DNA of 64,000 bases from Flavobacterium sp. UBA7663 (GCF_002483315.1 NZ_DLHR01000020.1:199821-263820); one strand, 5' to 3'. Shown: positions 17,343-26,769, numbered from the stretch's first letter. The notes: generated from the sequence alone by a model not told the origin. Translations and numbers: made by a program.

Positions 17343-19328
17343 ATGAAAAATAAATTTGTACAAGCAATTCTAGTAATTGTATTGGGAAGTGCTTTGGTTA
17401 CTTCATGTAAACCAAAAAGTTCAGGGGATGCCGTGAGTGGAGATGCTGCCCAACGTGTCTATGTGGCACCTGGTAAATACGATGAATTTTATAATTTCGT
17501 ATCTGGTGGTTTTAGTGGTCAAATGAGTGTTTATGGACTTCCAAGCGGTAGAATGTTGAAGGTTGTTCCTATTTTCTCTGTTGATCCTGAAAGTGGATGG
17601 GGTTTTAGTGAAGAAACAAAACCTATGTTAAACACTTCTGAAGGTTTTATTCCTTGGGATGATCAACATCACTTAGAGTTATCTCAAACTAACGGTGAAG
17701 TTGATGGTAGATGGATATTTGCTAATGCAAACAACACACCACGTATCGCAAGAGTTGATTTAAAACGTTTTAAAACTTCAGAAATTATTGAGTTACCAAA
17801 CTCTGCTGGTAACCACTCTTCACCTTTTATTACTGAAAACACAGAATATGTAGTTGCTGGAACACGTTTTGGTGTACCTGGGGATTACGATAAAGGAGAT
17901 GTGCCAATTAATACGTATAAAGAAAATTTTAAAGCTCACATCAGTTTTATTAAAGTAGATAAAGAATCTGGTAAAATGGATTTATCTTTCCAATTACGTT
18001 TACCAGGTGTGAATTTTGACCTTTCCCATGCTGGTAAAGGAAAATCTCATGGATGGTTTTTCTTCACTTGTTACAATTCTGAACAAGCAAATACCCTTTT
18101 AGAAGTAAATGCTTCTCAAAATGATAAAGATTTTATCATGGCTGTCAATTGGAAAAAAGCTGAAGAATATATCAAAGCTGGTAAAGGTAAAATTGAAAAA
18201 ACAAAATATGCACATAACACATGGAATGACGAAACGCATACAGGAACTTCAGTAATTAAAGATGAAGTTTTAGTTTTAGACGCTATGGCGATGAAAGATA
18301 TTTGTTATTTAATGCCATGTCCGAAATCACCTCATGGGTGTGATGTTGACCCAACAGGTGAATACATAGTGGGTTCTGGTAAATTAGCAGCATTAATTCC
18401 AGTATTTAGCTTTGATAAAATGGTAAAAGCTATTGGTAAAAAAGATTATGAAGGTGATTATGAAGGAATTCCAGTTTTAAAATACAACTCTGTTCTTCAT
18501 GGAGAAGTTCAAAAACCAGGATTAGGACCTTTACATACTGAGTTTGATGGGAAAGGAAATGCTTATACCACATTCTTCGTATCTTCTGAAGTAGTGAAAT
18601 GGGATATTAAAACATTAAAAGTTTTAGATAGAGTTCCAACTTATTACTCGGTAGGTCACTTATGTATTCCTGGTGGTGATTCAAAAAAACCTTTCGGAAA
18701 ATATCTAATTGCGTATAACAAAATTACGAAAGACAGATATTTACCAACTGGTCCAGAATTAACACAATCTGCTCAATTATATGATATTAGTGGAGATAAA
18801 ATGAAGCTATTATTAGATTTCCCAACTATTGGAGAACCTCATTATGCTCAAGCAGCTCCAGCTGATTTGATTCGTAATAATGGACAGTTGAAATTTTACG
18901 ATTTAAAAAACAATAAACATCCAAGAGTTTCCAAAGGTGAAAAGGAAACAAAAGTAGTTAGAGAAGGAAATAAAGTACATGTTTACATGACCATGATTCG
19001 TTCACACTTTTCTCCAGATAATATTGAAGGAATTAAAGTAGGAGATGATGTATATTTCCACATTACAAACCTTGAACAAGATTGGGATGTTCCTCATGGA
19101 TTCTCAATTAGAAGAGCACAAACAGCTGAATTACTAATTATGCCAGGAGAGACTGCAACTTTAAATTGGAAACCATCTAAGGTTGGTATTGTTCCATTTT
19201 ATTGTACAGACTTCTGTAGTGCATTACACCAAGAAATGTCAGGATACATTAGAGTTTCTCCTGCAGGAAGTAATGTGCCAATTAGTTATAGCTTAGGTAC
19301 AAATTTACCAGCTTCTTCAACAAAATAA
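17343..19328 (+). CDS. nosZ: nitrous oxide reductase NosZ, clade-II type
   Basis: 661 residues; reduces N2O to N2. It has a Sec lipoprotein signal (VTSC, Cys22) rather than a Tat signal, which together with the neighbouring genes marks the clade-II type. The beta-propeller begins around residue 40, with CuZ His ligands H109-H110 (DDQHH) and further conserved His (SPHGCDVD, PLHTEFDG, GEPHY). The C-terminal cupredoxin holds CuA: C621, C625, H629 and M632 in FYCTDFCSALHQEM. ATG 17280 would add 21 polar residues before the signal peptide, so ATG 17343 is used. Confidence 0.96.
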   Translation: MKNKFVQAILVIVLGSALVTSCKPKSSGDAVSGDAAQRVYVAPGKYDEFYNFVSGGFSGQMSVYGLPSGRMLKVVPIFSVDPESGWGFSEETKPMLNTSEGFIPWDDQHHLELSQTNGEVDGRWIFANANNTPRIARVDLKRFKTSEIIELPNSAGNHSSPFITENTEYVVAGTRFGVPGDYDKGDVPINTYKENFKAHISFIKVDKESGKMDLSFQLRLPGVNFDLSHAGKGKSHGWFFFTCYNSEQANTLLEVNASQNDKDFIMAVNWKKAEEYIKAGKGKIEKTKYAHNTWNDETHTGTSVIKDEVLVLDAMAMKDICYLMPCPKSPHGCDVDPTGEYIVGSGKLAALIPVFSFDKMVKAIGKKDYEGDYEGIPVLKYNSVLHGEVQKPGLGPLHTEFDGKGNAYTTFFVSSEVVKWDIKTLKVLDRVPTYYSVGHLCIPGGDSKKPFGKYLIAYNKITKDRYLPTGPELTQSAQLYDISGDKMKLLLDFPTIGEPHYAQAAPADLIRNNGQLKFYDLKNNKHPRVSKGEKETKVVREGNKVHVYMTMIRSHFSPDNIEGIKVGDDVYFHITNLEQDWDVPHGFSIRRAQTAELLIMPGETATLNWKPSKVGIVPFYCTDFCSALHQEMSGYIRVSPAGSNVPISYSLGTNLPASSTK

Positions 19329-19334
19329 TTTTTT

Positions 19335-19366
19335 TAGGGAGCAGGAATGCTCCCTAATTTTTTTTA
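19335..19366 (+). terminator. terminator after nosZ
   Basis: TAGGGAGCA (19335-19343) and TGCTCCCTA (19348-19356) form a 9-bp stem with a GGAA loop, followed by nine Ts. It may separate abundant nosZ mRNA from the accessory genes, by full or partial termination. Confidence 0.85.
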
Positions 19367-19491
19367 ACCAATAAAACAAAAAATCTTCACTTAAAACTAT
19401 AATTAAAAGTCATTATTGTTTTTCTAATTGTAAGAAAAACTACAATAATTTATTTGAAACAATCTATGATTTTAACATAAAAATAGAAATC

Positions 19492-20076
19492 ATGAAAGAA
19501 AACAATTTAACAATACTTTCTAAAGTTTTGTTGGTACTAGTAGGATTATTATTTATTGGTTCATTATTTGTGCCCATGTGGAGAATTGAATTAGATGCTC
19601 CACAATACCCAGAAGGATTAATGTTACAACTTCATGCAAATAAAATTGGTGGAGATGTTGATATAATAAATGGGTTAAATCACTACATTGGTATGGCAAC
19701 TTTACATTCAGAAAACTTTTTTGAATTTACAGTTCTTCCCTATATTTTTGGTGCTTTTGCATTAACTTCATTAATTTTAGTATTCATTAACAATAGAAAA
19801 GCTGTTTTTGGTTTTCTTGTAATATTTATACTCTTTGTAATTCTTGCAGGATTTGATTTTTATAGATGGAATTACGAATATGGACATAATCTTGATCCAA
19901 ATGCCGCTATAAAAGTGCCAGGCATGGCTTATCAACCTCCATTAATTGGGTATAAGCAATTGTTAAATTTTGGTGCTTATTCAATACCAGATACTGGTGG
20001 TTGGATGCTTGTAGTTGCTGGGGGAATATTATTTGCAATAGTTTTAAAAGAATTCAAATTTAAAAAATTAACATAA
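19492..20076 (+). CDS. nos-cluster membrane protein, NosB-like
   Basis: 194 residues with four predicted helices (about 8-28, 80-100, 105-125, 165-185) and a periplasmic loop after the first helix rich in conserved-looking aromatic residues (FVPMWRIELDAPQYPEG). Proteins of this shape occur between nosZ and nosL/nosD in clade-II clusters and are sometimes called NosB; their function is unknown. I use the name as a comparison only. It overlaps nosL by one base. No good DNR box precedes it, only the partial ATGATTTTAACAT at 19466. Confidence 0.65.
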   Translation: MKENNLTILSKVLLVLVGLLFIGSLFVPMWRIELDAPQYPEGLMLQLHANKIGGDVDIINGLNHYIGMATLHSENFFEFTVLPYIFGAFALTSLILVFINNRKAVFGFLVIFILFVILAGFDFYRWNYEYGHNLDPNAAIKVPGMAYQPPLIGYKQLLNFGAYSIPDTGGWMLVVAGGILFAIVLKEFKFKKLT

Positions 20077-20495
20077 TGAAATGGTTATCTTATTTTTTAA
20101 TTTTATTAGTATCGGTTTCTTGTGTAACAAAAGAAGCAGAACCAATTAAGTTAAATTCAGACGCATGTGAGTTTTGTAAAATGAAAATTTCAGACGGAAA
20201 ATTCGGAGCAGAATTAATTACTAATAAAGGAAGAATTTATAAGTTTGATGATATGCATTGTATGATTAGTTATCACAAAGAAAATCAAACAACAAATATT
20301 CAATCTTTTTATATTCATGATTTTAATGAAAATAATATTTTGATTCCTGCTGAAACTGCTTTTTATGCGAAAGGAGGGGAGATTAATAGCCCAATGCGTG
20401 GCAATATAATTGCTGTAAAAACAGAGGAAGAAGCAAATAAAGTAATTGAAAAATATAAAGCAAATCCAACATCTTGGAGTGAAATAATTAAATAA
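20076..20495 (+). CDS. nosL: copper chaperone lipoprotein NosL
   Basis: 139 residues with a lipoprotein signal (SVSC, Cys16) and the NosL hallmark ACEFCKMKISD around residues 30-40, plus a DDMHCMISY motif. NosL binds Cu(I) and hands it to NosZ for CuZ assembly, with NosDFY. It follows the membrane protein with a one-base overlap and precedes nosD by six bases. Confidence 0.92.
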   Translation: MKWLSYFLILLVSVSCVTKEAEPIKLNSDACEFCKMKISDGKFGAELITNKGRIYKFDDMHCMISYHKENQTTNIQSFYIHDFNENNILIPAETAFYAKGGEINSPMRGNIIAVKTEEEANKVIEKYKANPTSWSEIIK

Positions 20496-20501
20496 AATCA
20501 A

Positions 20502-21731
20502 ATGAAATATTTTTTAATTATTTTCCTTTTTTTTTCACTTTCTCTAAAAGCCACCACTATTCACGTAGGTAAAAAATATGCAATTAAGTCTGTTAAAAGA
20601 GGAATTAGTTTAGCTAAAGTGGGTGATACAGTTATTGTACATAGTGGATGGTACAAAGAAGGAAATATAATAATTGATAAAAAAATTGTTTTTTTAGGAA
20701 AGGATTTACCTGTTTTAGATGGTGAAAAAAAGCATGAAGTTTTATCAATACACGCTGATAGTGTTGTAGTTGATGGTTTCAAGGTAATACGAAGCGCTTA
20801 TGCAACTATTACAGATCCATGCGGCATCAAAGTTTACAATAAAAGTCATGTTTTAATTCAAAATAATGTTTTAGACGATAATTTTTTTGGAATATATCTA
20901 CAAAATTCTCAAAACTGTATTATTAAAAATAATACGCTAAAGGCATATGGAAAAGAAGAGCAAAAATTAGGCAACGGTATTCATTGTTGGAAATCAAAAG
21001 ATATTTTAATTATTGCTAATAGAATTGAAGGTCACCGAGACGGAATTTATTTCGAATTTGTTACGAATTCCGTAATTTGGAGAAATATTGCTAATAACAA
21101 CATACGATACGGATTACATTTCATGTTTTCAAATGACGATGCTTATATTACTAATGTTTTTAAAAATAATGGTGCTGGAGTAGCTGTTATGTTTACCAAA
21201 AATGTAAAAATGTTCAATAACTATTTTGAGGAAAATTGGGGAGATTCGGCCTATGGATTATTGCTGAAAGAAATTTCAGATAGTTATATTTTCAATAATC
21301 GATTCGCTCAAAATACTTCTGGAATTTACATGGAAGGAACTTCCCGAATTAAAGTAGAAAAAAACGTTTTTAAATCAAATGGTTGGGGAATGAAAATCCA
21401 AGCTAGTTGTATGGATAACGAAATTGTAAACAATAATTTTTTAAAAAACACTTTTGATATTAGTACCAATGGTAGCTTGGTTTTAAACACATTCAATGCT
21501 AATTATTGGGATAAATATGAAGGTTATGATTTAAATAAAGATGGGATGGGCGACGTTCCTTATCATCCGCTCAGTTTATTTGCTGTACTTACCGAAAACA
21601 CGCCTTCTGCCATGTTGTTGTATCGAAGTTTTATGATAACGCTTTTAGATAAATCTGAAAAAGTATTACCTAGTATAACACCAGATAATTTTATTGATAA
21701 TAAGCCCTTAATGAAGTCACTGCCACTATGA
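20502..21731 (+). CDS. nosD: periplasmic copper-site maturation protein NosD
   Basis: 409 residues with a signal peptide (ends near residue 17) followed by a right-handed beta-helix of CASH/parallel-beta repeats rich in NN and NNxF turns. NosD docks on the NosFY ABC transporter and helps assemble the CuZ cluster of NosZ. It overlaps nosF by four bases (ATGA). Length matches typical NosD. Confidence 0.92.
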   Translation: MKYFLIIFLFFSLSLKATTIHVGKKYAIKSVKRGISLAKVGDTVIVHSGWYKEGNIIIDKKIVFLGKDLPVLDGEKKHEVLSIHADSVVVDGFKVIRSAYATITDPCGIKVYNKSHVLIQNNVLDDNFFGIYLQNSQNCIIKNNTLKAYGKEEQKLGNGIHCWKSKDILIIANRIEGHRDGIYFEFVTNSVIWRNIANNNIRYGLHFMFSNDDAYITNVFKNNGAGVAVMFTKNVKMFNNYFEENWGDSAYGLLLKEISDSYIFNNRFAQNTSGIYMEGTSRIKVEKNVFKSNGWGMKIQASCMDNEIVNNNFLKNTFDISTNGSLVLNTFNANYWDKYEGYDLNKDGMGDVPYHPLSLFAVLTENTPSAMLLYRSFMITLLDKSEKVLPSITPDNFIDNKPLMKSLPL

Positions 21732-22450
21732 TTGAGATAAAAGACCTGAATAAAAAGTTTGGAAAATTTGAAGTTTTAACGAACATCAATCTTTCTTGTA
21801 AAAAAGGAGAATGCATCGCTTTAATTGGTCCAAACGGATGTGGAAAAACCACTTTGATAAAAGCGGTTTTAGGAATGGTTCTGCCTGATACCGGAACAAT
21901 TCATTTTAACGGAAACTCTGTTTTAGGAGAATATCTGTACAGAGAAAAAATTGGCTACATGCCACAGATTGGAAGATATCCAGATAATATGACTATTGGT
22001 CAAATTATTGAAATGATAAAAAAAATTCGAAATTCTTCTAACAATTTGGACGAAGATTTATTCAATGCTTTCGAATTAGAGAAAATGTTTGATAAGCAAA
22101 TGCGAACTTTATCTGGTGGAACCACACAAAAAGTAAGTGCGGTTTTGGCGTTTCTTTTTAATCCAGATGTTTTGATTTTAGACGAACCCACTGCTGGTTT
22201 AGATCCATTAGCAGCTGAGGTCTTAAAAGAAAAAATAATCAAAGAAAAAGAGAAAGGAAAATTGATTTTGATTACCTCGCATTTACTAAGTGAACTTGAC
22301 GATTTAATTACTGAAATCATTTTCATGCAGGAAGGAAAAGTGCATTTTCATCAAAAAGTAGACGAGTTAAAAGAAAATACCGGAGAAGAAAAAATATCAA
22401 AAGCGATTGCTAAAATTTTAAAGGACAAAAAAAATGAACCGAATAATTAA
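21728..22450 (+). CDS. nosF: ABC transporter ATPase NosF
   Basis: 240 residues with a complete ABC ATPase: Walker A GPNGCGKTT (about 33-41), Q-loop near 80, signature LSGGTTQKV, and Walker B VLILDEPTAGLDP. It pairs with NosY, whose start lies 17 bases inside the nosF 3' end, to power copper or sulfur-species handling for NosZ maturation. Confidence 0.93.
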   Translation: MIEIKDLNKKFGKFEVLTNINLSCKKGECIALIGPNGCGKTTLIKAVLGMVLPDTGTIHFNGNSVLGEYLYREKIGYMPQIGRYPDNMTIGQIIEMIKKIRNSSNNLDEDLFNAFELEKMFDKQMRTLSGGTTQKVSAVLAFLFNPDVLILDEPTAGLDPLAAEVLKEKIIKEKEKGKLILITSHLLSELDDLITEIIFMQEGKVHFHQKVDELKENTGEEKISKAIAKILKDKKNEPNN

Positions 22451-23201
22451 AATCATCTTATCAGATATCATCAGAAATAAGATTGTTCTAGCTTACACGC
22501 TGATTTTGTCAATTTTATCTTGGAGTTCTTTTGCGTTGGAAGATAATTCTGCAAAAGGATTATTGACTATCTTAAACGTAATTTTATTTACAGTTCCATT
22601 GGTTTCAATATTATTTGCGACTATTTATTTGTACAACAGTGCTGAGTTTATTGAGCTTTTGCTAAGTCAACCCATAAAAAGAAGAAAAATTTGGTTGAGT
22701 TTGTTTTTTGGACTTTCATCGGCAATGGTTTTTGCTTTTTTTATTGGAGCAGGGATTCCGTTATTGATTAATTCTCCAGATAGTATCGGTTTTATGATGT
22801 TGCTCAATGGATGTCTAATTTCGGTCATATTTGTTGCTTTGGCTTTTTTGAGTTCAATTTTAACACGAGATAAAGCAAAAGGAATTGGTTTAGCGATTAT
22901 GATTTGGTTGTATTTCGCACTATTATTTGACGGAATGGTATTGTTTTTATTGTTTCAATTAGCCGAATATCCTATTGAAAATATGATGGTAGGTATAACC
23001 GCTTTTAGTCCGATAGATTTGGCTCGAATTCAAATTTTATTGCATTTAGATGTTTCAGCAATGATGGGGTACACCGGCGCTATATTTAAAGATTTCTTTG
23101 GTACATTCATTGGCTTAATTGTTTCTTTTGGATTGTTGAGTTTGTGGGCAATTATTCCCTTTTTCATTTCATTGCGAAAATTCAACAAGAAAGACTTATA
23201 A
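22434..23201 (+). CDS. nosY: ABC transporter permease NosY
   Basis: 255 residues with six predicted helices of the ABC-2 type, including SAEFIELLLSQPIKRRKIW, a motif seen in NosY permeases. It is the membrane partner of NosF, overlapping it by 17 bp, and completes the nosLDFY maturation set. Confidence 0.92.
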   Translation: MNRIIKIILSDIIRNKIVLAYTLILSILSWSSFALEDNSAKGLLTILNVILFTVPLVSILFATIYLYNSAEFIELLLSQPIKRRKIWLSLFFGLSSAMVFAFFIGAGIPLLINSPDSIGFMMLLNGCLISVIFVALAFLSSILTRDKAKGIGLAIMIWLYFALLFDGMVLFLLFQLAEYPIENMMVGITAFSPIDLARIQILLHLDVSAMMGYTGAIFKDFFGTFIGLIVSFGLLSLWAIIPFFISLRKFNKKDL

Positions 23202-23237
23202 CAGAAATTTGCTTTTCTACTAAATCAAATTGCAATA

Positions 23238-23609
23238 ATGAAAACAGATATAAGAAATAGAAAAGATATTGAACTTTTAGTAAATACTTTTTACGATACT
23301 ATTAAAACCGATTCGGTAATAGGATTTCTGTTTACTGAAATTGCTAAAGTAAATTGGGATGAACACTTACCTAAAATGTACGATTTTTGGGAAAACATAC
23401 TTTTTTACACCGGAAATTATAGCGGAAGTCCAATGCAAGTACATAAGGATTTACATAGTAAATGTCCTATGAGACCCGAACATTTCGAACATTGGGTACA
23501 CTTGTTTACCGCTACCGTTGATACGTTATTTGAAGGCGAAAAAGCAACAGAAATTAAAGAGAGAGCACTCAATATTGCCAATGTAATCATGTATAAAACA
23601 TTAAGTTAA
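23238..23609 (+). CDS. group III truncated haemoglobin
   Basis: 123 residues with the truncated-globin pattern: FYDTIKTDSVIGFLF in helix A/B, FWENILFYTGNYSGSPM in the E region, and proximal His in RPEHFEHWVHLF near residue 80. The length fits group III. Such globins bind O2 or NO and are often linked to nitrosative stress or microaerobic life. It follows nosY by 36 bp without its own DNR box, so it may be the last gene of the nos operon. Confidence 0.85.
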   Translation: MKTDIRNRKDIELLVNTFYDTIKTDSVIGFLFTEIAKVNWDEHLPKMYDFWENILFYTGNYSGSPMQVHKDLHSKCPMRPEHFEHWVHLFTATVDTLFEGEKATEIKERALNIANVIMYKTLS

Positions 23610-23648
23610 TATATCTTTATTAATAATTATCATAGCAAGCATATAAAC

Positions 23649-23681
23649 AAAAAGCGTAAACTAGTAAAGTCTACGCTTTTT
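23649..23681. terminator. bidirectional terminator
   Basis: AAAAAGCGTA (23649-23658) pairs with TACGCTTTTT (23672-23681), a 10-bp stem with A- and T-runs on either side, between the converging globin and fasciclin genes. Confidence 0.8.
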
Positions 23682-23715
23682 ACCTTTATAAAAAAGATGA
23701 ATTAATAATTGTTTC

Positions 23716-24270
23716 TTATTTTGGAAGTAAAACGTCACCAATTACATGTATGATACCATTTGATGTTTCAATTGTAGCAACAATTTCAGATCCATTAACA
23801 AACGTTTTTTCTCCTTGTTTGGTAATTTTTACTTTCCCACCATATACCATATCAAATTCTTGACCATCTTGCATATATTCTGTTTTAAGTGAGCCTACAT
23901 AAGTATGATAACCTAATATATTTTGTAAATCACCTTTTTTCTCTGGTTTTAATAACCCTTCAACGGTTCCAGCAGGTAATTTATCAAATGCTGCATTAGT
24001 AGGAGCAAAGACAGTAAAAGGTCCAGCGTTACTGAGAGAAGTTACCAATCCAGCCGCTTTAACTGCTGTTACTAATGTGGTGTGATCTTTACTTCCAGAT
24101 GCAACTTGTACAATATTTGGATTTGATGTAGCATCAACCACATTTTCCTGTCCGCCAGATGGTACTTCAGTTGTTTCAGATGTAGATTCTGAAGTTGTTT
24201 CTTCGCCTTGTTTACAACCAAATGTAATTAGTAAACTGGCTAATAATAAAGTTTTAATGGAATTTTTCAT
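23716..24270 (-). CDS. fasciclin-domain lipoprotein
   Basis: 184 residues: lipoprotein signal (LITFGC), a Ser/Thr/Glu-rich linker, and one fasciclin (FAS1) domain with the H1 motif FTVFAPTNAAFDKLP and the final TSNGIIHVIGDVLLP. FAS1 proteins usually mediate adhesion or matrix contacts; why one belongs to the denitrification regulon is unclear. An ATG at 24300 would start upstream of the predicted transcription start (about 24295), so ATG 24270 is used. Confidence 0.88.
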   Translation of the reverse strand: MKNSIKTLLLASLLITFGCKQGEETTSESTSETTEVPSGGQENVVDATSNPNIVQVASGSKDHTTLVTAVKAAGLVTSLSNAGPFTVFAPTNAAFDKLPAGTVEGLLKPEKKGDLQNILGYHTYVGSLKTEYMQDGQEFDMVYGGKVKITKQGEKTFVNGSEIVATIETSNGIIHVIGDVLLPK

Positions 24271-24329
24271 AATGTACAATGTGTAAAAAATTATATACAC
24301 AAAGTACTTGATTATCTGAATATTATTTT

Positions 24330-24343
24330 ATGAGTTGAATCAT
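24330..24343 (-). promoter_or_regulatory. DNR/Fnr-type box of the fasciclin gene
   Basis: On the minus strand ATGAT-TCAA-CTCAT (one mismatch). TACTTTG on the same strand ends at 24300, 36.5 bp from the centre, predicting about 25 bases of leader to ATG 24270. Confidence 0.7.
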
Positions 24344-24356
24344 AAAAAATACTTTT

Positions 24357-25574
24357 TTATCTTTTTTTTGAATAAAAAGTTGTCCATAAAATACTTGTAA
24401 AAAGAAGTAGGGCAATCCCAAATAAACTCTCGTTTATGAAAGGGATTAAAGTGTAGCTTAATGATGCAACCCCTTGAATTCCTAAAACTACTTCATTTAA
24501 AATAACTCCAAGACTAAATAAAATCAGTCCTAAAATGGTTTTTTTATTTATTACTACAAAATTATTTGCATAAACGTAAAATAGAAGAAATAGCGAAATA
24601 ATAGCTAATAAAATCAAATGCAAATAAGCAATCACAATTGGTCGAAAACCAAAAGCTAATTCACTTACTGCAGGGATAGTTGAACCTAATTGCAATAAAA
24701 ATTTTACGCTTAAAGCCAAACTGATAAAAATAATTAAATATTTTAAGTATCCTGGAAGATTAACAAAGATGGATTTGTTCTCTTTAATAATAGTTTTGAA
24801 TAATAAATACCAAATAATTACTTGAACAACAGCAGAAATGGCAGTTATAATATAAATCCAAAGAGGTAAATTTAACCAAAGCGTTGATAAAAAATAACCC
24901 GCAATACATGACCAAAATAAAAGTATAAACGATTGAGAATAAATACGATTTGAACTAGTTGTGATTTTTAAATAATCCAATAGTAATCCCATACAAGCAA
25001 AGAAAAACCAACCGTTATATTGAAAATGTAAATAATAATAAATGGAAGCCAAATATTCATTCTGATGGATGTTTTTGGTGGCCATCATAAAAGCCAATGC
25101 AAAAGTACCTAAAGAAGAAATTACATTAAAAAATAAAGCTGCTTTAAACCATTTTACAGCAATAGATTCCGTTTCAATTTGTTTGCAATCTTTAAAAAAT
25201 ACATAAGCAAACCAATAAGAAACAAAAATTGAAAGGGTAGAAAAAGTTATTGAAACGGTGCCATATCCTTGAATAATAAATGAGAATAGCATCACATAAG
25301 AACAAATTAAATTCCCAATTAAAATAGAATTATATTTTTTAAAAATGATTTTATTCTTAAGGTCATATTTTTGTAGAAACGAAATAAGTAAGGTCATCAA
25401 AGTATGACTAACCCAACCAGCAAAGGCAAAATGAGAATGCGAATGTTGTAAACTTTTTTGATCAAGTAGTGGAAATTCGAAACCTATTTTATAGCGCATT
25501 AAAAGACCAAGAAGAGCTACTAAAAGTAGATTAAATATTGAAAATCGGATCCAAAATGATGTTTTAAACAGCAT
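24357..25574 (-). CDS. membrane protein resembling a heme-copper oxidase subunit I, unrecognised
   Basis: 405 residues and about 12 hydrophobic helices. Three regions match the heme-ligand helices of NorB/oxidase subunit I: LQHSHSHFAFAGWVSHTLM (H44, H46, H48, H57), YYLHFQYNGWFFFACMG (H183, where NorB has HLWVEGVWE), and AYLHLILLAI (H319). No HH pair is evident, so a standard binuclear site is unlikely. It overlaps the Crp/Fnr regulator stop by one base and is therefore co-translated with it. It could be a heme-based sensor or an inactive oxidase relative; no function is assigned. Confidence 0.6.
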   Translation of the reverse strand: MLFKTSFWIRFSIFNLLLVALLGLLMRYKIGFEFPLLDQKSLQHSHSHFAFAGWVSHTLMTLLISFLQKYDLKNKIIFKKYNSILIGNLICSYVMLFSFIIQGYGTVSITFSTLSIFVSYWFAYVFFKDCKQIETESIAVKWFKAALFFNVISSLGTFALAFMMATKNIHQNEYLASIYYYLHFQYNGWFFFACMGLLLDYLKITTSSNRIYSQSFILLFWSCIAGYFLSTLWLNLPLWIYIITAISAVVQVIIWYLLFKTIIKENKSIFVNLPGYLKYLIIFISLALSVKFLLQLGSTIPAVSELAFGFRPIVIAYLHLILLAIISLFLLFYVYANNFVVINKKTILGLILFSLGVILNEVVLGIQGVASLSYTLIPFINESLFGIALLLFTSILWTTFYSKKR

Positions 25575-26161
25575 TAGTAATATAATTTATGATTAATAAT
25601 TTCCACTTTATTTGTTTTACTCAATTTTGAAAGTTCTCTAATCACAGTTTCAACACGTAAACCAGTAAAGTTGGCGATTTCTTGTCTTGTAAATTCAACC
25701 AATTCTTTTTTAGGACAATTTGGATTTTTATGTGCATTTAAAAACGCAATGATTCTAAATTCAGGTTTTTGATTTACAATGTCTTTTGTAGTTCTAGCTT
25801 TAGTGTGAATTCGTTCGGCCATCAGATTCAAGAACTGTTTCTGAATAAATGGATATTCCTCTAAAATCCTTAAAAACTTCTCTTTCGAAATTTTAATTAG
25901 CTTAGAATCTTTAAAAGCTATCGCTGTTGATGGATAAACTTCATCAATAAATAAAGGAGGTTCTCCAAAACTCTGACCACATTTAAAGTAGCCCTGAGTA
26001 AATTCTTTACCTTCTTCGTTTGAATTAAACATTCTTACGCAACCATCAATGATTTGATAGTAAAAATTTGCCGATTCCTCTTCATGGAAAATAATTTCGT
26101 TTTTCTTATACTCTTTGGCAATAGCGCCCCAAGTAAATAATAAATCTAAGTCTATCTGCAT
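25574..26161 (-). CDS. Crp/Fnr-family regulator, candidate denitrification activator (DNR/NnrR type)
   Basis: 195 residues: a cyclic-nucleotide-binding-fold sensor domain (about 1-120), a dimer helix, and a Crp-type HTH (RQEIANFTGLRVETVIREL). It lacks the N-terminal Cys cluster of true FNR, as do the heme-based NO sensors DNR/NnrR. Its promoter carries the same palindrome as the denitrification genes, which suggests autoregulation. An ATG at 26245 lies inside that palindrome and upstream of the predicted start (about 26197), so ATG 26161 is chosen, where the family usually begins. It is followed by the oxidase-like membrane protein. Confidence 0.85.
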   Translation of the reverse strand: MQIDLDLLFTWGAIAKEYKKNEIIFHEEESANFYYQIIDGCVRMFNSNEEGKEFTQGYFKCGQSFGEPPLFIDEVYPSTAIAFKDSKLIKISKEKFLRILEEYPFIQKQFLNLMAERIHTKARTTKDIVNQKPEFRIIAFLNAHKNPNCPKKELVEFTRQEIANFTGLRVETVIRELSKLSKTNKVEIINHKLYY

Positions 26162-26231
26162 AAGGGGGATGTTATAGGCTTCAGTTATTTTAGATAAAGC
26201 ACAAATTAATCTCAATAAAATTAAACAAAAT

Positions 26232-26245
26232 ATGACTGAAATCAT
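26232..26245. promoter_or_regulatory. divergent DNR/Fnr-type box, regulator gene and copper-uptake genes
   Basis: ATGAC-TGAA-ATCAT (one mismatch). Minus strand: TTAATTTG ends at 26202, 36.5 bp from centre. Plus strand: perfect TAAATTTG (26269-26276), 37.5 bp from centre. One site thus faces both the Crp/Fnr gene and the copper-related genes starting at 26281. Confidence 0.75.
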
Positions 26246-26280
26246 ATTAAACCCTTATTTATTTCATTTAAATTTGTACC

Positions 26281-26655
26281 ATGAAGCAATTACTAGTCAT
26301 ACTAACCTTTTTAATGTTTTTAAAGCCAATACTTCCGGTTTTAGAATACGTGGTTAATTATGATTATATTGTTAATGAACTTTGTGAAAATAAATTGAAA
26401 CCTGAACTAAAATGTAATGGGAAGTGTCATTTAACAAAAGAATTAGCAAAAGCTTCAGAAGGTAATTCTGATAATTCTTCTGATAAAAAAATAACTTTCG
26501 AGCAAACTGAAATTGTATTTTTTCTAGAAATTAAACCTATTGAGATTAGACAAATTTATTTTTTAAATAAAACTTCTATTGGTAACAATTATTCTAACTT
26601 ATACTTTCACTTGAATGATTGTGCCTTCTTTCATCCGCCTACATTTATTTCTTAA
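26281..26655 (+). CDS. small secreted Cys-containing protein of unknown function
   Basis: 124 residues with a hydrophobic N-terminal signal and conserved-looking YVVNYDYIVNELCENK and LKCNGKCHLTKEL, giving cysteines near 39, 49 and 53, then a polar linker and a C-terminal HPPTF. I know the pattern as a common uncharacterised Bacteroidota protein found near TonB receptor genes. Here it precedes a copper-type lipoprotein and receptor, so a role in metal uptake is possible. The ATG lies only five bases after the TAAATTTG element, so the mRNA may be leaderless. Confidence 0.65.
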   Translation: MKQLLVILTFLMFLKPILPVLEYVVNYDYIVNELCENKLKPELKCNGKCHLTKELAKASEGNSDNSSDKKITFEQTEIVFFLEIKPIEIRQIYFLNKTSIGNNYSNLYFHLNDCAFFHPPTFIS

Positions 26656-26769
26656 TTAAATATTGGTTTTTGTTAGTTCTTACAATGAATTAACCCACTC
26701 AACTTATGTCATAATTTGTCTGAAAATAGATTTCGGATACAATTATAATACACTTTAATTAAAAATAAA

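Noticed and set aside
19466..19478. A ninth DNR-type box upstream of the nosB-like gene
   Set aside because: ATGATTTTAACAT has one proper half only and is one base short; no TAnnTTTG element lies at the usual spacing.
26162..26245. N-terminal extension of the Crp/Fnr regulator from ATG 26245
   Set aside because: That ATG overlaps the box and lies upstream of the predicted start; the added residues are not part of the family.
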